Virus record (IMG/VR): IMGVR_UViG_3300021142_000047
Location: 1 to 48,559 of that record
DNA from: a virus
DNA length: 48,559 bases
Strand: one strand, 5' to 3'
In this document: one piece after another, positions 23,998 to 31,797 of the stretch
Layout of the letters: every line of letters starts with the position of its first letter
Position numbering within the stretch: the first letter of the stretch is position 1
Notes under the pieces: generated by a model
Seen by the model: only the letters and a program-made list of their open reading frames with translations
What the model was told of the DNA's origin: nothing
Databases searched by the model: none
Position numbers and translations under genes: made by a program

Positions 23998-25614
23998 ATG
24001 GCAGGCTTTATTGATAGAATAGGTGTCAATCCCATATTTGGGCAAATATCTAAAAGTTTAAAAAACTTAGCAAGCTTAGGAATGCGATACGAAGATATGG
24101 TTGTAAAACAATCTCGTGCAATTGGTGTTACTGAAGCTGAATTTGGTAACCAAGGATATTTACCTGAAGAATTTTTATACTCATTAGCACTGTCTGATGT
24201 TGGACAGAAAAAATTTATTGCTTTCTTTGATAAAGACTACAAAGCTCGTAGAGATTATTTAAGAAAATTTGCAATGAACCCTGAGATAGAATTTATTATT
24301 GATACTATTGCTGATGAAGCAATTGTGTATGATGATTCAAACTATTTTGCTCAAGTTGATGTTTCTCGAGTTAAAGAAATTCTTTCTCCTGATATGATGG
24401 AGGAAATTGTAACTGACATTAATACACAATACAAAAAAGTATATTCACATTTTCATTTTACAGAAGGACATGATGGGTGGGCATATTTTAGACAATTATT
24501 AATTGATGGCTTTATTGCTTTTGAAATTATTTATGACCCTGATGGTAAAAACATTGTAGGTTTTAAAGAACTTGACCCAATTTCATTAAGACCTGGTGTT
24601 GAAAAAACAGGTGACGGTACTTATAAAAAAATATGGGTACAATATGAAGATATTCCGTCAATGAAAAGAGTTCTTCTTGATACTCAAATTATTTACATAT
24701 CTTATGCAAAAGGTAACTTTACTGGTCGTGTATCATATGTTGAAAGAATGGTTCGTTCATTTAACTTATTAAGAATCATGGAGAACTCCAGAATTATTTG
24801 GAATATCATGAACTCATCATTTCGTTTAAAAATGGTTGTTCCTATTGGTACAAAATCTCCACAAAAGGCAAAAGAATCTCTAGCAGAAATGATTAATATT
24901 TATAAAGAAGATATTAGTCTTGACCAAGATTCAGGTGAGCTAAGTGTTAATGGTGCACCGGCAATGCAATTTTATAAAAACTACTTATTTCCGTCTAAAA
25001 ATGGTGAACAACCTGATATTAGTGTAATGGGTGGTGATGGTTTTGACTTAAGTGATACTGATGCTCTAAAATACTTTAAAGATAAAGTTATGGAGGATTC
25101 AAAAATTCCATATTCAAGATTTGATAAAGGAAGCGGCGGCGGACAATTTCAAGCTCAAGCTGACGGGATAGATCGTGAGGAAATTCGTTTCTTTAAATTT
25201 GTTACCCGTTTAAGATCTATATTTCAAGAAATCTTATTAAAGCCATTATACATTCAAATGGGTCTTTTATATCCTGCTCTTGCAGAAGATGAATTGTTTA
25301 AAGCAACATTATCCTTAACATTTAATAAAGATAACGTATTTGAAGAACTTAAACAAATGGATATCATGCAGAAACGTGTTGATTTTGCTACAGCAATGAT
25401 GGGTATTATGGATAAGAAGAAAGATGCTACAGGAATGGACGTTGATGTTCCTTACTTTGCACCAAAATTTGTTGTTGACAAATATATGAAATTATCACAA
25501 GATGATATTGCTGCAAATGAGAGAATGATGAAAGAGAAAGCTCAACGAGATCTTGAAGATATGAAACTTGCACAACAAATTCAAAATGCTGGAATGGACT
25601 CAGGAGGATTCTAA
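23998..25614 (+). CDS. 20: Portal vertex protein (T4 gp20)
   Basis: 538 aa, close to T4 gp20 (524 aa). The dodecameric portal starts prohead assembly and is the DNA channel and terminase dock. Recognisable portal segments include the N-terminal region with YKARRDYLRKFAMNPEIEFI and DTIADEAIV, the stem/wing part RVSYVERMVRSFNLLRIMEN then SRIIWNIMNSSFRL, and KVMEDSKIPYSRF near the crown. The C-terminus is Met/Gln-rich. It has its own TATATAAA element and is followed by two terminators, so it is the end of a transcription unit. Confidence 0.9.
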   Translation: MAGFIDRIGVNPIFGQISKSLKNLASLGMRYEDMVVKQSRAIGVTEAEFGNQGYLPEEFLYSLALSDVGQKKFIAFFDKDYKARRDYLRKFAMNPEIEFIIDTIADEAIVYDDSNYFAQVDVSRVKEILSPDMMEEIVTDINTQYKKVYSHFHFTEGHDGWAYFRQLLIDGFIAFEIIYDPDGKNIVGFKELDPISLRPGVEKTGDGTYKKIWVQYEDIPSMKRVLLDTQIIYISYAKGNFTGRVSYVERMVRSFNLLRIMENSRIIWNIMNSSFRLKMVVPIGTKSPQKAKESLAEMINIYKEDISLDQDSGELSVNGAPAMQFYKNYLFPSKNGEQPDISVMGGDGFDLSDTDALKYFKDKVMEDSKIPYSRFDKGSGGGQFQAQADGIDREEIRFFKFVTRLRSIFQEILLKPLYIQMGLLYPALAEDELFKATLSLTFNKDNVFEELKQMDIMQKRVDFATAMMGIMDKKKDATGMDVDVPYFAPKFVVDKYMKLSQDDIAANERMMKEKAQRDLEDMKLAQQIQNAGMDSGGF

Positions 25615-25622
25615 AAATATTT

Positions 25623-25654
25623 CTTGATAAAAATTAAAAGTTATCAAGTTTTTT
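25623..25654 (+). terminator. Terminator after portal gene, first of two
   Basis: CTTGATAA pairs with TTATCAAG (25641-25648), followed by six T. It is AT-rich and probably weak; a stronger stem follows at once. Confidence 0.6.
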
Positions 25655-25682
25655 CCCAGGGATTTAGGTTCCTGGGTTTTTT
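25655..25682 (+). terminator. Terminator after portal gene, second of two
   Basis: CCCAGG (25655-25660) pairs with CCTGGG (25671-25676), followed by a run of six T. Confidence 0.85.
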
Positions 25683-25707
25683 GTTGAAAACTATTTAACT
25701 GTTATGT

Positions 25708-25715
25708 ATATAATT
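25708..25715 (+). promoter_or_regulatory. TATATAAT element before the RlpA-like gene
   Basis: TATATAAT stands 3 bases before the ATG chosen for the barrel protein; an upstream ATG at 25704 is part of the element itself. Confidence 0.3.
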
Positions 25716-25718
25716 TAT

Positions 25719-26063
25719 ATGAAAAAGACAATAATCATTATTGCATTAGCACTTGGTATAAGTTCTTTTGCTTACGTGAATAGGAGTACTATTCTAAACA
25801 AATGTACTGCTACATGGTACAACACAAAACCTCACCCTAAAGTACATAGGCCACATTCAACAGCTGCTTATTGTGTAGGGACAAAAGGACAATTCTTTAC
25901 AGTAACCAACTTAAATAATAATCGCATTGATACAGTTGAAGTTACTGACTGTAATGGGACAAATCCAAAATGTATTGACCTAAAACAAGAATCGTTCCAC
26001 AAATTATCTGGTAATCTTAAAATAGGTAGAATACCTGTTAAGATTGAACCGCTAAAAAAATAA
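25719..26063 (+). CDS. Secreted RlpA-like double-psi beta-barrel protein
   Basis: 114 aa from ATG 25719, giving a classical signal peptide (MKKTIIIIALALGISSFAYV). The mature part follows the RlpA barrel pattern: CTATWYN, then STAAYC, GTKGQFFTVTNLNNN, VEVTDCNG, CIDLKQESFHKLSG and GRIPVKIEP. RlpA proteins are lytic transglycosylases or peptidoglycan binders. The catalytic Asp position of the barrel appears kept (VTDCNG) and the usual His is less clear. Four cysteines may form disulfides in the periplasm. It lies alone between two terminators, so expression is independent; a role in lysis or superinfection control is possible. Confidence 0.7.
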   Translation: MKKTIIIIALALGISSFAYVNRSTILNKCTATWYNTKPHPKVHRPHSTAAYCVGTKGQFFTVTNLNNNRIDTVEVTDCNGTNPKCIDLKQESFHKLSGNLKIGRIPVKIEPLKK

Positions 26064-26081
26064 TTGTTAATAACACATCTG

Positions 26082-26110
26082 TCCCAGGGTTTATACTCTG
26101 GGATTTTTTT
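26082..26110 (+). terminator. Rho-independent terminator
   Basis: TCCCAG (26082-26087) pairs with CTGGGA (26098-26103), followed by seven T. It ends the single-gene RlpA unit. Confidence 0.85.
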
Positions 26111-26128
26111 ATTAATTTTAAAATAAAA
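26110..26128 (+). repeat. Repeated A-rich leader, copy 1
   Basis: TATTAATTTTAAAATAAAA directly precedes the ATG at 26129. An identical 19-mer is at 29688-29706 before RNase H, and its core TAATTTTAAAATAAA recurs at 28127-28141 before gp44. Confidence 0.6.
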
Positions 26129-26659
26129 ATGGTAATTGAGACAAAAGGTATATTAAACTTTTTTCCACCAAATGAAACAAAGAAACACAATGTTCAAAGT
26201 GGATGGAAAAAACATGCACTAATTGAAACGGATTGTGATCTTGAAAGATATTATGCATGGTTCCTAGAAAAAAGATTCAATCTTAAACTAAACCAAACAT
26301 TAAGAGGAACACACATTTCATTTATAGCCGACCGTTATTTTGATACAGAAAAATGGGATAGACTTGCAAAAAAATATAACGGTAAAGAAATAACATTCTA
26401 TTATGAAATTGAACCAAGATCAAATGGTGAACACTGGTGGTTAAGAGTTCATTCCCCAGAAGCTAGCAATATTCGTGAAGAATTTGGTTTATCACGAGAT
26501 CCTTTTTATGCACTTCATCTTACATTAGGTTATGCAAATAATAAAAACATTGAGCATAGCTATTACATTTTGGACCAATGTATGAGATTTAATCTTATAA
26601 CGTCTGAGGTTAGAAAGGATTTAAGTGAACATGAAATTTTAACATTTTTTAACAAATAA
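26129..26659 (+). CDS. 2H phosphoesterase-like protein (two HxT/S motifs)
   Basis: 176 aa. Two histidine motifs, RGTHISFIADR near residue 60 and YALHLTLGY near 148, have the HxT/S spacing of the 2H phosphoesterase (LigT/Acb1) fold. Between them are FYYEIEPRSNGEHWWLRVHS and FGLSRDPF. Enzymes of this fold act on 2',3'-cyclic phosphates or cyclic oligonucleotides; T4 Acb1, which destroys CBASS signals, is one. I cannot tell which substrate applies here. The gene follows a terminator and carries its own leader, so it may be an accessory, possibly early, gene. Confidence 0.6.
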   Translation: MVIETKGILNFFPPNETKKHNVQSGWKKHALIETDCDLERYYAWFLEKRFNLKLNQTLRGTHISFIADRYFDTEKWDRLAKKYNGKEITFYYEIEPRSNGEHWWLRVHSPEASNIREEFGLSRDPFYALHLTLGYANNKNIEHSYYILDQCMRFNLITSEVRKDLSEHEILTFFNK

Positions 26660-26661
26660 AA

Positions 26662-26693
26662 TTTGCATATCTCAAATAAAAGTATTATATTTA
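26662..26693 (+). promoter_or_regulatory. Possible Bacteroidota-type host promoter
   Basis: TTTG (26662-26665), a 20-base spacer and TATATTTA (26686-26693) resemble the Bacteroidota consensus TTTG ... TANNTTTG. It would serve the 26716 gene. The last base differs from consensus, so this is tentative. Confidence 0.3.
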
Positions 26694-26715
26694 ACTATAA
26701 TTAAAAATACATAAC

Positions 26716-27144
26716 ATGGATATTTATTTAGATCTTATTAAGACCAAGTATATTAATACCGAATACCTAGGCGCTACTCTTTATGACGCAGTAAATGTTA
26801 ATCCTATAGATGATAACATTATTGTAAACGTTGTTCACGGCGATCATGAGAATGCGTTACTACCAATTAATGATCTTGAAGCAATCATAGACGAAATTAA
26901 AGAATCTGGTGCAACTCATATTGAAATAGGTTTTCATGTAGACCATCAAGAATATGAATTTAACGGATTTGTCATTCGTCGTTTAACACCAGACAAAGAA
27001 GCTGAAGAACGAGAACGAGCTGAATTTGAAAAATTTAAAGCTGAACAACTAAAAGTTCTTAAAGAAGAAATTGTAAGATTGGAAAATAGTACATATGATG
27101 AATTTATTAATCCTAACAATGATGAAGATGATTTACCTTTTTAA
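26716..27144 (+). CDS. Hypothetical protein, 142 aa
   Basis: No family recognised. The first 90 residues are mixed alpha/beta with a regular GATHIEIGFHVDHQEYEF segment; the last 50 are a charged helix (KFKAEQLKVLKEEIVRLE) and an acidic end DEDDLPF. The gene stands 12 bases before the next ORF. Confidence 0.7.
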   Translation: MDIYLDLIKTKYINTEYLGATLYDAVNVNPIDDNIIVNVVHGDHENALLPINDLEAIIDEIKESGATHIEIGFHVDHQEYEFNGFVIRRLTPDKEAEERERAEFEKFKAEQLKVLKEEIVRLENSTYDEFINPNNDEDDLPF

Positions 27145-27156
27145 AATTAAAATATT

Positions 27157-27537
27157 ATGTTAAAAGTTAAAATTGATGCAATGTATGGTTGGGATGATTT
27201 AGCATACAATCCTACATTTATTGAAGATCTTACAAACCGAGTTATTGAATGTAAAACTGATTTTGCATTTGGTGATAAACAATGGAAAGGGCATAGATTT
27301 TGTGATACTGAAAGAGTTGTTAAAACAATATTAGGTGGCATCTTTATGTCCTCTAGATATCATGTAATGAGCACAGAAGGTCTTTCATATGATGATTCAT
27401 GGGAACGGGCAATCAGTATAGCAAAAGATTATGTAATAACAATTACGTATGAAGAAATGACTCATATATGTGATCTTGCTCTAAATTATGCAGCAGGTGC
27501 AGATTATTGGTATAAATTTGAGAAAGAATGGGATTAA
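27157..27537 (+). CDS. Hypothetical protein, 126 aa
   Basis: No family recognised. It is rich in Asp, Trp and Tyr, and conserved-looking blocks are FGDKQWKGHRFCDTERVV and SYDDSWERAISIAKDYVITI. It overlaps the start of the oxygenase gene by 10 bases, which suggests they are expressed together. Confidence 0.7.
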   Translation: MLKVKIDAMYGWDDLAYNPTFIEDLTNRVIECKTDFAFGDKQWKGHRFCDTERVVKTILGGIFMSSRYHVMSTEGLSYDDSWERAISIAKDYVITITYEEMTHICDLALNYAAGADYWYKFEKEWD

Positions 27538-28103
27538 GAATTGGACAATTTCCTGATGAGGAAAATAACTTTTTGGTGTTACCTGTTGTAGCAGAATGTG
27601 CTTTTGATAATGAAGACATAACAAAAGTTATTAAAATTATTGATGCAGATACAGTTCCTAAAAAAAGAATAGGTTCTGAAGATAACGCAAAATTTATTAT
27701 ATCGTTTATACCTTACATTGATGATAATGCATGGGTTTATGGTAAACTATATGATCTTGTAATTGAAGCAAATAAGCAATCATACAATTTTGAACATATT
27801 GAGATGTTTGAACACATCGTTTACATGGAATTAAATCCTGGTGATTTTATCAGTAATCATGTAGATTTAGGTCCGGAGTTTCCACAAAATAGCCGTAAGA
27901 TCACTGCAGTTGTTAATTTATCATCTAGTGATGATTATCGTGGCGGTAATTTTAATGCTTATTCAACAGATGCTATAAAAACATCAAGATCAGCCGGTGA
28001 CTGTACTTTTATGCCTTCTTATTTAAGAAATGAAGTGGAACCTGTTGTAAGTGGAACGAAAAAAATTCTTGTAGCTTGGTTTGGAGGAACAAGTTTCAAA
28101 TAA
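27528..28103 (+). CDS. 2-oxoglutarate/Fe(II) oxygenase-like protein with altered distal ligand
   Basis: 191 aa. The C-terminal part follows the prolyl-4-hydroxylase/PKHD pattern common in T4-like phages: NHVDLG supplies the His and Asp of the HxD motif, RKITAVVNLSSSDDYRGGNF is the core strand pair, FMPSYLRNEVEPV should hold the distal iron His, and SGTKKILVAWFGG the 2-oxoglutarate-binding basic residue. In this protein the distal His position is Asn (codon AAT). It may be inactive, may use another ligand or may bind without catalysis. The substrate is unknown. Confidence 0.75.
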   Translation: MGLRIGQFPDEENNFLVLPVVAECAFDNEDITKVIKIIDADTVPKKRIGSEDNAKFIISFIPYIDDNAWVYGKLYDLVIEANKQSYNFEHIEMFEHIVYMELNPGDFISNHVDLGPEFPQNSRKITAVVNLSSSDDYRGGNFNAYSTDAIKTSRSAGDCTFMPSYLRNEVEPVVSGTKKILVAWFGGTSFK

Positions 28104-28122
28104 AACTATAGTATACTTTATG

Positions 28123-28130
28123 TATATAAT
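28123..28130 (+). promoter_or_regulatory. TATATAAT element before gp44
   Basis: TATATAAT 17 bases before the clamp-loader ATG, merging into the TAATTTTAAAATAAA leader. Confidence 0.4.
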
Positions 28131-28147
28131 TTTAAAATAAATCAAAT

Positions 28148-29101
28148 ATGATTCAAGAACTATTTACAGAAAAGTACAGACCAAAGAATTTGGAACAAAT
28201 GATTCTTCCAGAAAGAATCAGAAAAATTGTAGGTGATGGCGCCTTACATCAAAATTATTTATTTTACGGATCCCCAGGATTAGGTAAAACATCTCTTGCT
28301 AAGGTATTAGCAAGTAATTATCCCGTCTTATACATCAACGTATCTGATGAAAGTTCTGTTGATATTATTCGTGAAAAAATAACAAACTGGTGTTCAACAA
28401 TTTCATTACTTGATGGAGCTGAAGCTTATAAAGTTGTTATTCTTGATGAGATGGACGGTGCCAGTGACCAATTTTATAAAGCATTACGTGGCACAATTGA
28501 AAAGTTTGCTCATAACGCAAGATTCATAGGTACTTGCAATTACATAAATAAAGTCCCTGATAATGTTCAATCTCGTTTTAACTGTATATCCTTTGACTTC
28601 GTATCAAAAGAAGAAGAGAAAGAAGTTATGGTTGAGTTTATTAAAAGATCTTGGGCAATTTTAAAATCCGCAAACATAACAATTGAAAAAGATGCTGTTA
28701 TTGAGTTTGTGAAAAGAAACTTTCCTGACATGCGAACAATTGTTACAAAAGTTCAAAGTTTTATCTTACAAGGAGTAACGGAAATTAAAATTGAAGATAT
28801 CAAGAAACTAAACTATTCTTATAAAGATATCTTTGATATGATTTGTTCTAAATCAGCAAACCCACAAGATAACTATAAATTCTTAATGACAAATTATGGT
28901 ACTAAAGTTGATGATGTACTTGCTTCTTTAGGAACTGAATTGCCTGAATATATTAATGAACATAAACCTACACTCGTTGGAAAGATTCCGCAAATTGTAA
29001 TTAAGGTTGCTCATTACCAATCACAAAGAGTTACAGTTATTGACCCAGCAATTTCAATGTTAGCTGCGGTCTTTGAATGTCAAATGATTATCAATAATTA
29101 A
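28148..29101 (+). CDS. 44: Clamp loader large subunit (T4 gp44)
   Basis: 317 aa (T4 gp44 is 319). An AAA+ ATPase that with gp62 opens gp45 and places it at primer ends. It begins FTEKYRPKNLEQMILPE, has Walker A GSPGLGKTS at residues 41-49, Walker B VVILDEMDG near 98-106, sensor 1 FIGTCNYINK near 128 and the SRF arginine finger (QSRFN) near 143. The small partner is probably the ORF at 32785. Confidence 0.94.
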   Translation: MIQELFTEKYRPKNLEQMILPERIRKIVGDGALHQNYLFYGSPGLGKTSLAKVLASNYPVLYINVSDESSVDIIREKITNWCSTISLLDGAEAYKVVILDEMDGASDQFYKALRGTIEKFAHNARFIGTCNYINKVPDNVQSRFNCISFDFVSKEEEKEVMVEFIKRSWAILKSANITIEKDAVIEFVKRNFPDMRTIVTKVQSFILQGVTEIKIEDIKKLNYSYKDIFDMICSKSANPQDNYKFLMTNYGTKVDDVLASLGTELPEYINEHKPTLVGKIPQIVIKVAHYQSQRVTVIDPAISMLAAVFECQMIINN

Positions 29102-29110
29102 TACACAAAA

Positions 29111-29416
29111 ATGGAAGAACAAATTAAATTAGTCACAACTGAAGGTAGAGAATGGTCTTCATCTTTAATTAAACATACAGAATACAATCCTGATGATGAA
29201 CATTTATTCATCGTATTTCAAAACGAAGCTCAATATGTTTACTTAAACATTGATAGAAAGTTATATGAAGAATTTTGTAATGCTGAATCAGTAGGTTCTT
29301 ATTTTGGTAAAAACATCAGAGGTAAATATTCGTATGCTAAAATTATTGAAGGCGAAGTTACCGAATTTGTAGAAGTAAAAGAAATAAAAGAAGATGACAA
29401 TCAAGAGGACGCCTGA
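29111..29416 (+). CDS. KTSC domain protein
   Basis: 101 aa. The sequence SSSLIKHTEYNPDDEHLFIV, then YVYLNIDRKLYEEFCNAES and VGSYFGKNIRGKY, is the KTSC domain, a small module common in phages and bacteria with no firm biochemical role. The C-terminus is acidic. It overlaps the next ORF by 23 bases. Confidence 0.8.
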   Translation: MEEQIKLVTTEGREWSSSLIKHTEYNPDDEHLFIVFQNEAQYVYLNIDRKLYEEFCNAESVGSYFGKNIRGKYSYAKIIEGEVTEFVEVKEIKEDDNQEDA

Positions 29417-29642
29417 TGTAAAAGATTACATTAAAACTAAATACAATAAGCTAAGTGAAAAAAAGTTTGACGTTGTTAAGATAGGTGTAAGAATTTATAT
29501 TTATGCTGTTGATAAAGAAAATAATTTACAAAGAGCAATTATATTTAGAGGCAACTTACCTATGATTAATGAAGTTCCTGTTTTAATGAAAGTTTTTGAA
29601 AAAGGAATTGAAGACGCAATGAAAAAATGGGGTTATGCATAA
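29394..29642 (+). CDS. Hypothetical protein, 82 aa
   Basis: A small basic protein overlapping the KTSC gene. No family recognised; pattern is helix, three strands (VVKIGVRIYIYAVDKEN) and a C-terminal helix. The overlap and matching codon use support a real gene. Confidence 0.65.
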   Translation: MTIKRTPDVKDYIKTKYNKLSEKKFDVVKIGVRIYIYAVDKENNLQRAIIFRGNLPMINEVPVLMKVFEKGIEDAMKKWGYA

Positions 29643-29687
29643 TGTTAATAACTTATCATTAAAATAGTTGCATAACACAAACAAAAT

Positions 29688-29706
29688 TATTAATTTTAAA
29701 ATAAAA
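29688..29706 (+). repeat. Repeated A-rich leader, copy 2
   Basis: The same 19-mer as at 26110-26128, ending 4 bases before the RNase H ATG. Confidence 0.6.
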
Positions 29707-29710
29707 AAAT

Positions 29711-30826
29711 ATGGCATTAAACTTAATCTTTGACGGAAATTACTTATTTTACAAAACACTTTTTATTTTTGGACAGTATGGTGTAAAAGGAGAAAAAGTA
29801 TTAAGTTCTGAAAAGGACCAATCAATGTTTATTCGCAAAATTGCTACTGATATGGCTCATGCTATTCGTACATTTGGAAATCCTACTCGAGTTGTATTTA
29901 CTATTGACTCGCGTTCTTGGCGTAAAGATGTTGAAATTGAAGAAGGTGGTTATAAATCAAATCGTGAAAAGGACGAATCAGTTATTGACTGGGATATGTT
30001 CTATAAATTAATGAATGAATTTGGCGAAATCATTACAGAAAAAGGTTATATCGTTTCTCGAGAACCACGTGCTGAAGGTGATGATTTAATGTACCTATGG
30101 GCTGATGAATTCTTTAATAATGGTGAAGACACGGTTATCATTACAGGCGATAAAGATATCTATCAAGTTGTTAAATGTAATAATGTAAACTTTATTGCTG
30201 TTTACAATCCTAATTCAAAAACTCGTAAGATTGTTGGTCCTACAGGATTTACAGGATGGATAAAATCTGAAGAATACGATTTATTTGATGCTTCAACATT
30301 TATGAATCGTAGTAAAGATCTTATTCAAGAAGCTCTTAATTCTGTTGTTATTGAAGAAGTAAATCCACATTATCATATATTTGAAAAAATTCTTTGTGGT
30401 GATGGTGGTGACGCAGTTCCTCCAGTATGGACATGGGAATTAAAAGGCAAAACATATAGAGTTACACCAGCAAAAGCTGCTCGTATATATGAAATCATGG
30501 AATACACAAAACCTATTGGTGATATATTTGATCTTCCTAATCGTGCTGTTGAAGTTGCTAATGGAATTAACGCTGCATTTAAACAAAATCCGCCAATTGA
30601 GGCACTTAAATCAAGAATCGTTCGTAACATTACTTTAATGTATCTTGATAAAAAAGTTATTCCACAAGATATACAAGATGCATTTGAAACATCTTTCAAT
30701 AATGTAACTGCAAAAAATGAAATGAATGCTCAAGTTTATGACATGGCTCATATTCTTGAAGGTACACGTTTCTTGGGTACAACACAATCTTTTGAGGCAG
30801 ATATCTTTTCTAAATATAAATTTTAA
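29711..30826 (+). CDS. rnh: RNase H / 5'-3' flap exonuclease (T4 Rnh type)
   Basis: 371 aa. A PIN/FEN-fold nuclease that removes RNA primers from Okazaki fragments. Metal-binding acidic residues are visible at LIFDGNYLFYKT (N-terminus), VVFTIDSRSWRKD near 62, AEGDDLMYLWADEF near 123 and ITGDKDIYQVV near 145; the H3TH region includes KILCGDGGDAVPP. Length is somewhat above T4 RNase H (305 aa). It follows the gp44 group. Confidence 0.88.
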   Translation: MALNLIFDGNYLFYKTLFIFGQYGVKGEKVLSSEKDQSMFIRKIATDMAHAIRTFGNPTRVVFTIDSRSWRKDVEIEEGGYKSNREKDESVIDWDMFYKLMNEFGEIITEKGYIVSREPRAEGDDLMYLWADEFFNNGEDTVIITGDKDIYQVVKCNNVNFIAVYNPNSKTRKIVGPTGFTGWIKSEEYDLFDASTFMNRSKDLIQEALNSVVIEEVNPHYHIFEKILCGDGGDAVPPVWTWELKGKTYRVTPAKAARIYEIMEYTKPIGDIFDLPNRAVEVANGINAAFKQNPPIEALKSRIVRNITLMYLDKKVIPQDIQDAFETSFNNVTAKNEMNAQVYDMAHILEGTRFLGTTQSFEADIFSKYKF

Positions 30827-30827
30827 A

Positions 30828-30923
30828 ATGGAACCATATAGAGCAATCATCCCCACCCCACAAAATTTATACAGCACTCACTCTCTACCGCACCGTACCG
30901 CAAGACGAGAAAAACACGCGTAA
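30828..30923 (+). CDS. Possible 31-aa peptide, atypical composition
   Basis: An ATG two bases after the RNase H stop opens 31 codons (MEPYRAIIPTPQNLYSTHSL, then Arg/His-rich). The stretch is much richer in C and G than its surroundings (for example ACCGCACCGTACCGC). It may be a small basic peptide or the visible edge of foreign DNA. Coding is uncertain. Confidence 0.3.
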   Translation: MEPYRAIIPTPQNLYSTHSLPHRTARREKHA

Positions 30924-30938
30924 CTACGGAGGAGTTAC
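30920..30938 (+). promoter_or_regulatory. Small hairpin with GGAGG in the loop
   Basis: GTAACT pairs with AGTTAC around loop ACGGAGG. A clear Shine-Dalgarno sequence is rare in this genome; no start codon follows closely, so its role is unclear. Confidence 0.4.
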
Positions 30939-30976
30939 TATATTTTTATACTATAAAGCCACTCGCCTTTTTGGTA

Positions 30977-30984
30977 TATATAAT
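30977..30984 (+). promoter_or_regulatory. TATATAAT element before the 31006 group
   Basis: TATATAAT 21 bases before the ATG at 31006. Confidence 0.4.
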
Positions 30985-31005
30985 TTTTTAAAACTTATAA
31001 AAAAT

Positions 31006-31353
31006 ATGAAAAAGTATATAAGAAGATTATTTTATAGACATCCTACTCGCAGAGAAATTAGACTTTTGAGGTACAAAGTTAAAATAAAAAATAACACTAT
31101 AACTATAGATGATTTATTACATTTAAATAACCTTTGTATGTCTACTGGTGTTATATGGCTTAGTGAATTATGGTTTGTTACAGATTATTTATATGAGAAG
31201 AATCCTTCTATGTATGATAAGTATTGTGTTGTTACTCAAAGTAAAAATATATCCATAGAAAATAGTGGAGAAACACATAAAAAATTAAAAAAGAAAAAGA
31301 AGAAGGAAAATAAAATTACTTATTGGTCTCCTATGATATCTTATGACCCGTGA
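31006..31353 (+). CDS. Hypothetical basic protein, 115 aa
   Basis: No family recognised. The N-terminus is very basic (MKKYIRRLFYRHPTRREIRL), the middle helical with aromatic residues and the C-terminus has a lysine cluster (KKLKKKKKKENK). Such charge suggests nucleic-acid or membrane association. It starts a group of small genes (31006-32297) whose codon use, with more AGA and ATA, seems slightly different from the core genes. Confidence 0.6.
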   Translation: MKKYIRRLFYRHPTRREIRLLRYKVKIKNNTITIDDLLHLNNLCMSTGVIWLSELWFVTDYLYEKNPSMYDKYCVVTQSKNISIENSGETHKKLKKKKKKENKITYWSPMISYDP

Positions 31354-31385
31354 AATAAATAATACAACCCCTTAAAAACTATATT

Positions 31386-31550
31386 ATGAAGACACAATTT
31401 TATACCACTACTGCCCTAAGAAAAAATTTTAGACAGGCTGTAAGTAGTGAAAGAAATCATAAAGGTAAACATGTAAGTGTAAGTATTTTAGATAAAAATA
31501 CTTGTATATGTAACCGTAGATTTGTGTGTATATGTATGCATAAAAAGTAA
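31386..31550 (+). CDS. Small cysteine-containing protein, 54 aa
   Basis: An ORF with good A-rich leader (AACTATATT then ATG). It begins [20 protein letters not shown] and ends with two CxC pairs ([17 protein letters not shown]), which could bind a metal. It lies between two genes with 15-35-base gaps. No family recognised. Confidence 0.5.
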   Translation: MKTQFYTTTALRKNFRQAVSSERNHKGKHVSVSILDKNTCICNRRFVCICMHKK

Positions 31551-31566
31551 ATCAAAAATTAAAACT

Positions 31567-31797
31567 ATGAAAGATGAATATTTAAAAATAGCTGTAGAAA
31601 ACATGATAAATGCAACTTCCAGTGAATTAGTAGATATAAAATTAGATGGTGTAGAGAAAGTATATGAGAGTGGAAGTTCCAAAATATCTAGTATAGTAGG
31701 TAAAAGAATGCCTGTGAAAGCTAAAAATCCAGTATATAGAAATGACCTGTGCCCGTGTAACAGTGGTAAGAAATATAAGAAATGTTGTATGTTATGA
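31567..31797 (+). CDS. SEC-C motif zinc-binding protein
   Basis: 76 aa from ATG 31567; the frame is open 15 codons further upstream without a convincing leader. The C-terminus [18 protein letters not shown] is a textbook SEC-C zinc motif (CPC...CC), first seen at the end of SecA, where it binds SecB and ribosomes. In stand-alone proteins it is usually a protein or nucleic-acid contact module. The remaining 55 residues are unlike known families. The TGA overlaps the next ATG (ATGA). Confidence 0.8.
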   Translation: MKDEYLKIAVENMINATSSELVDIKLDGVEKVYESGSSKISSIVGKRMPVKAKNPVYRNDLCPCNSGKKYKKCCML

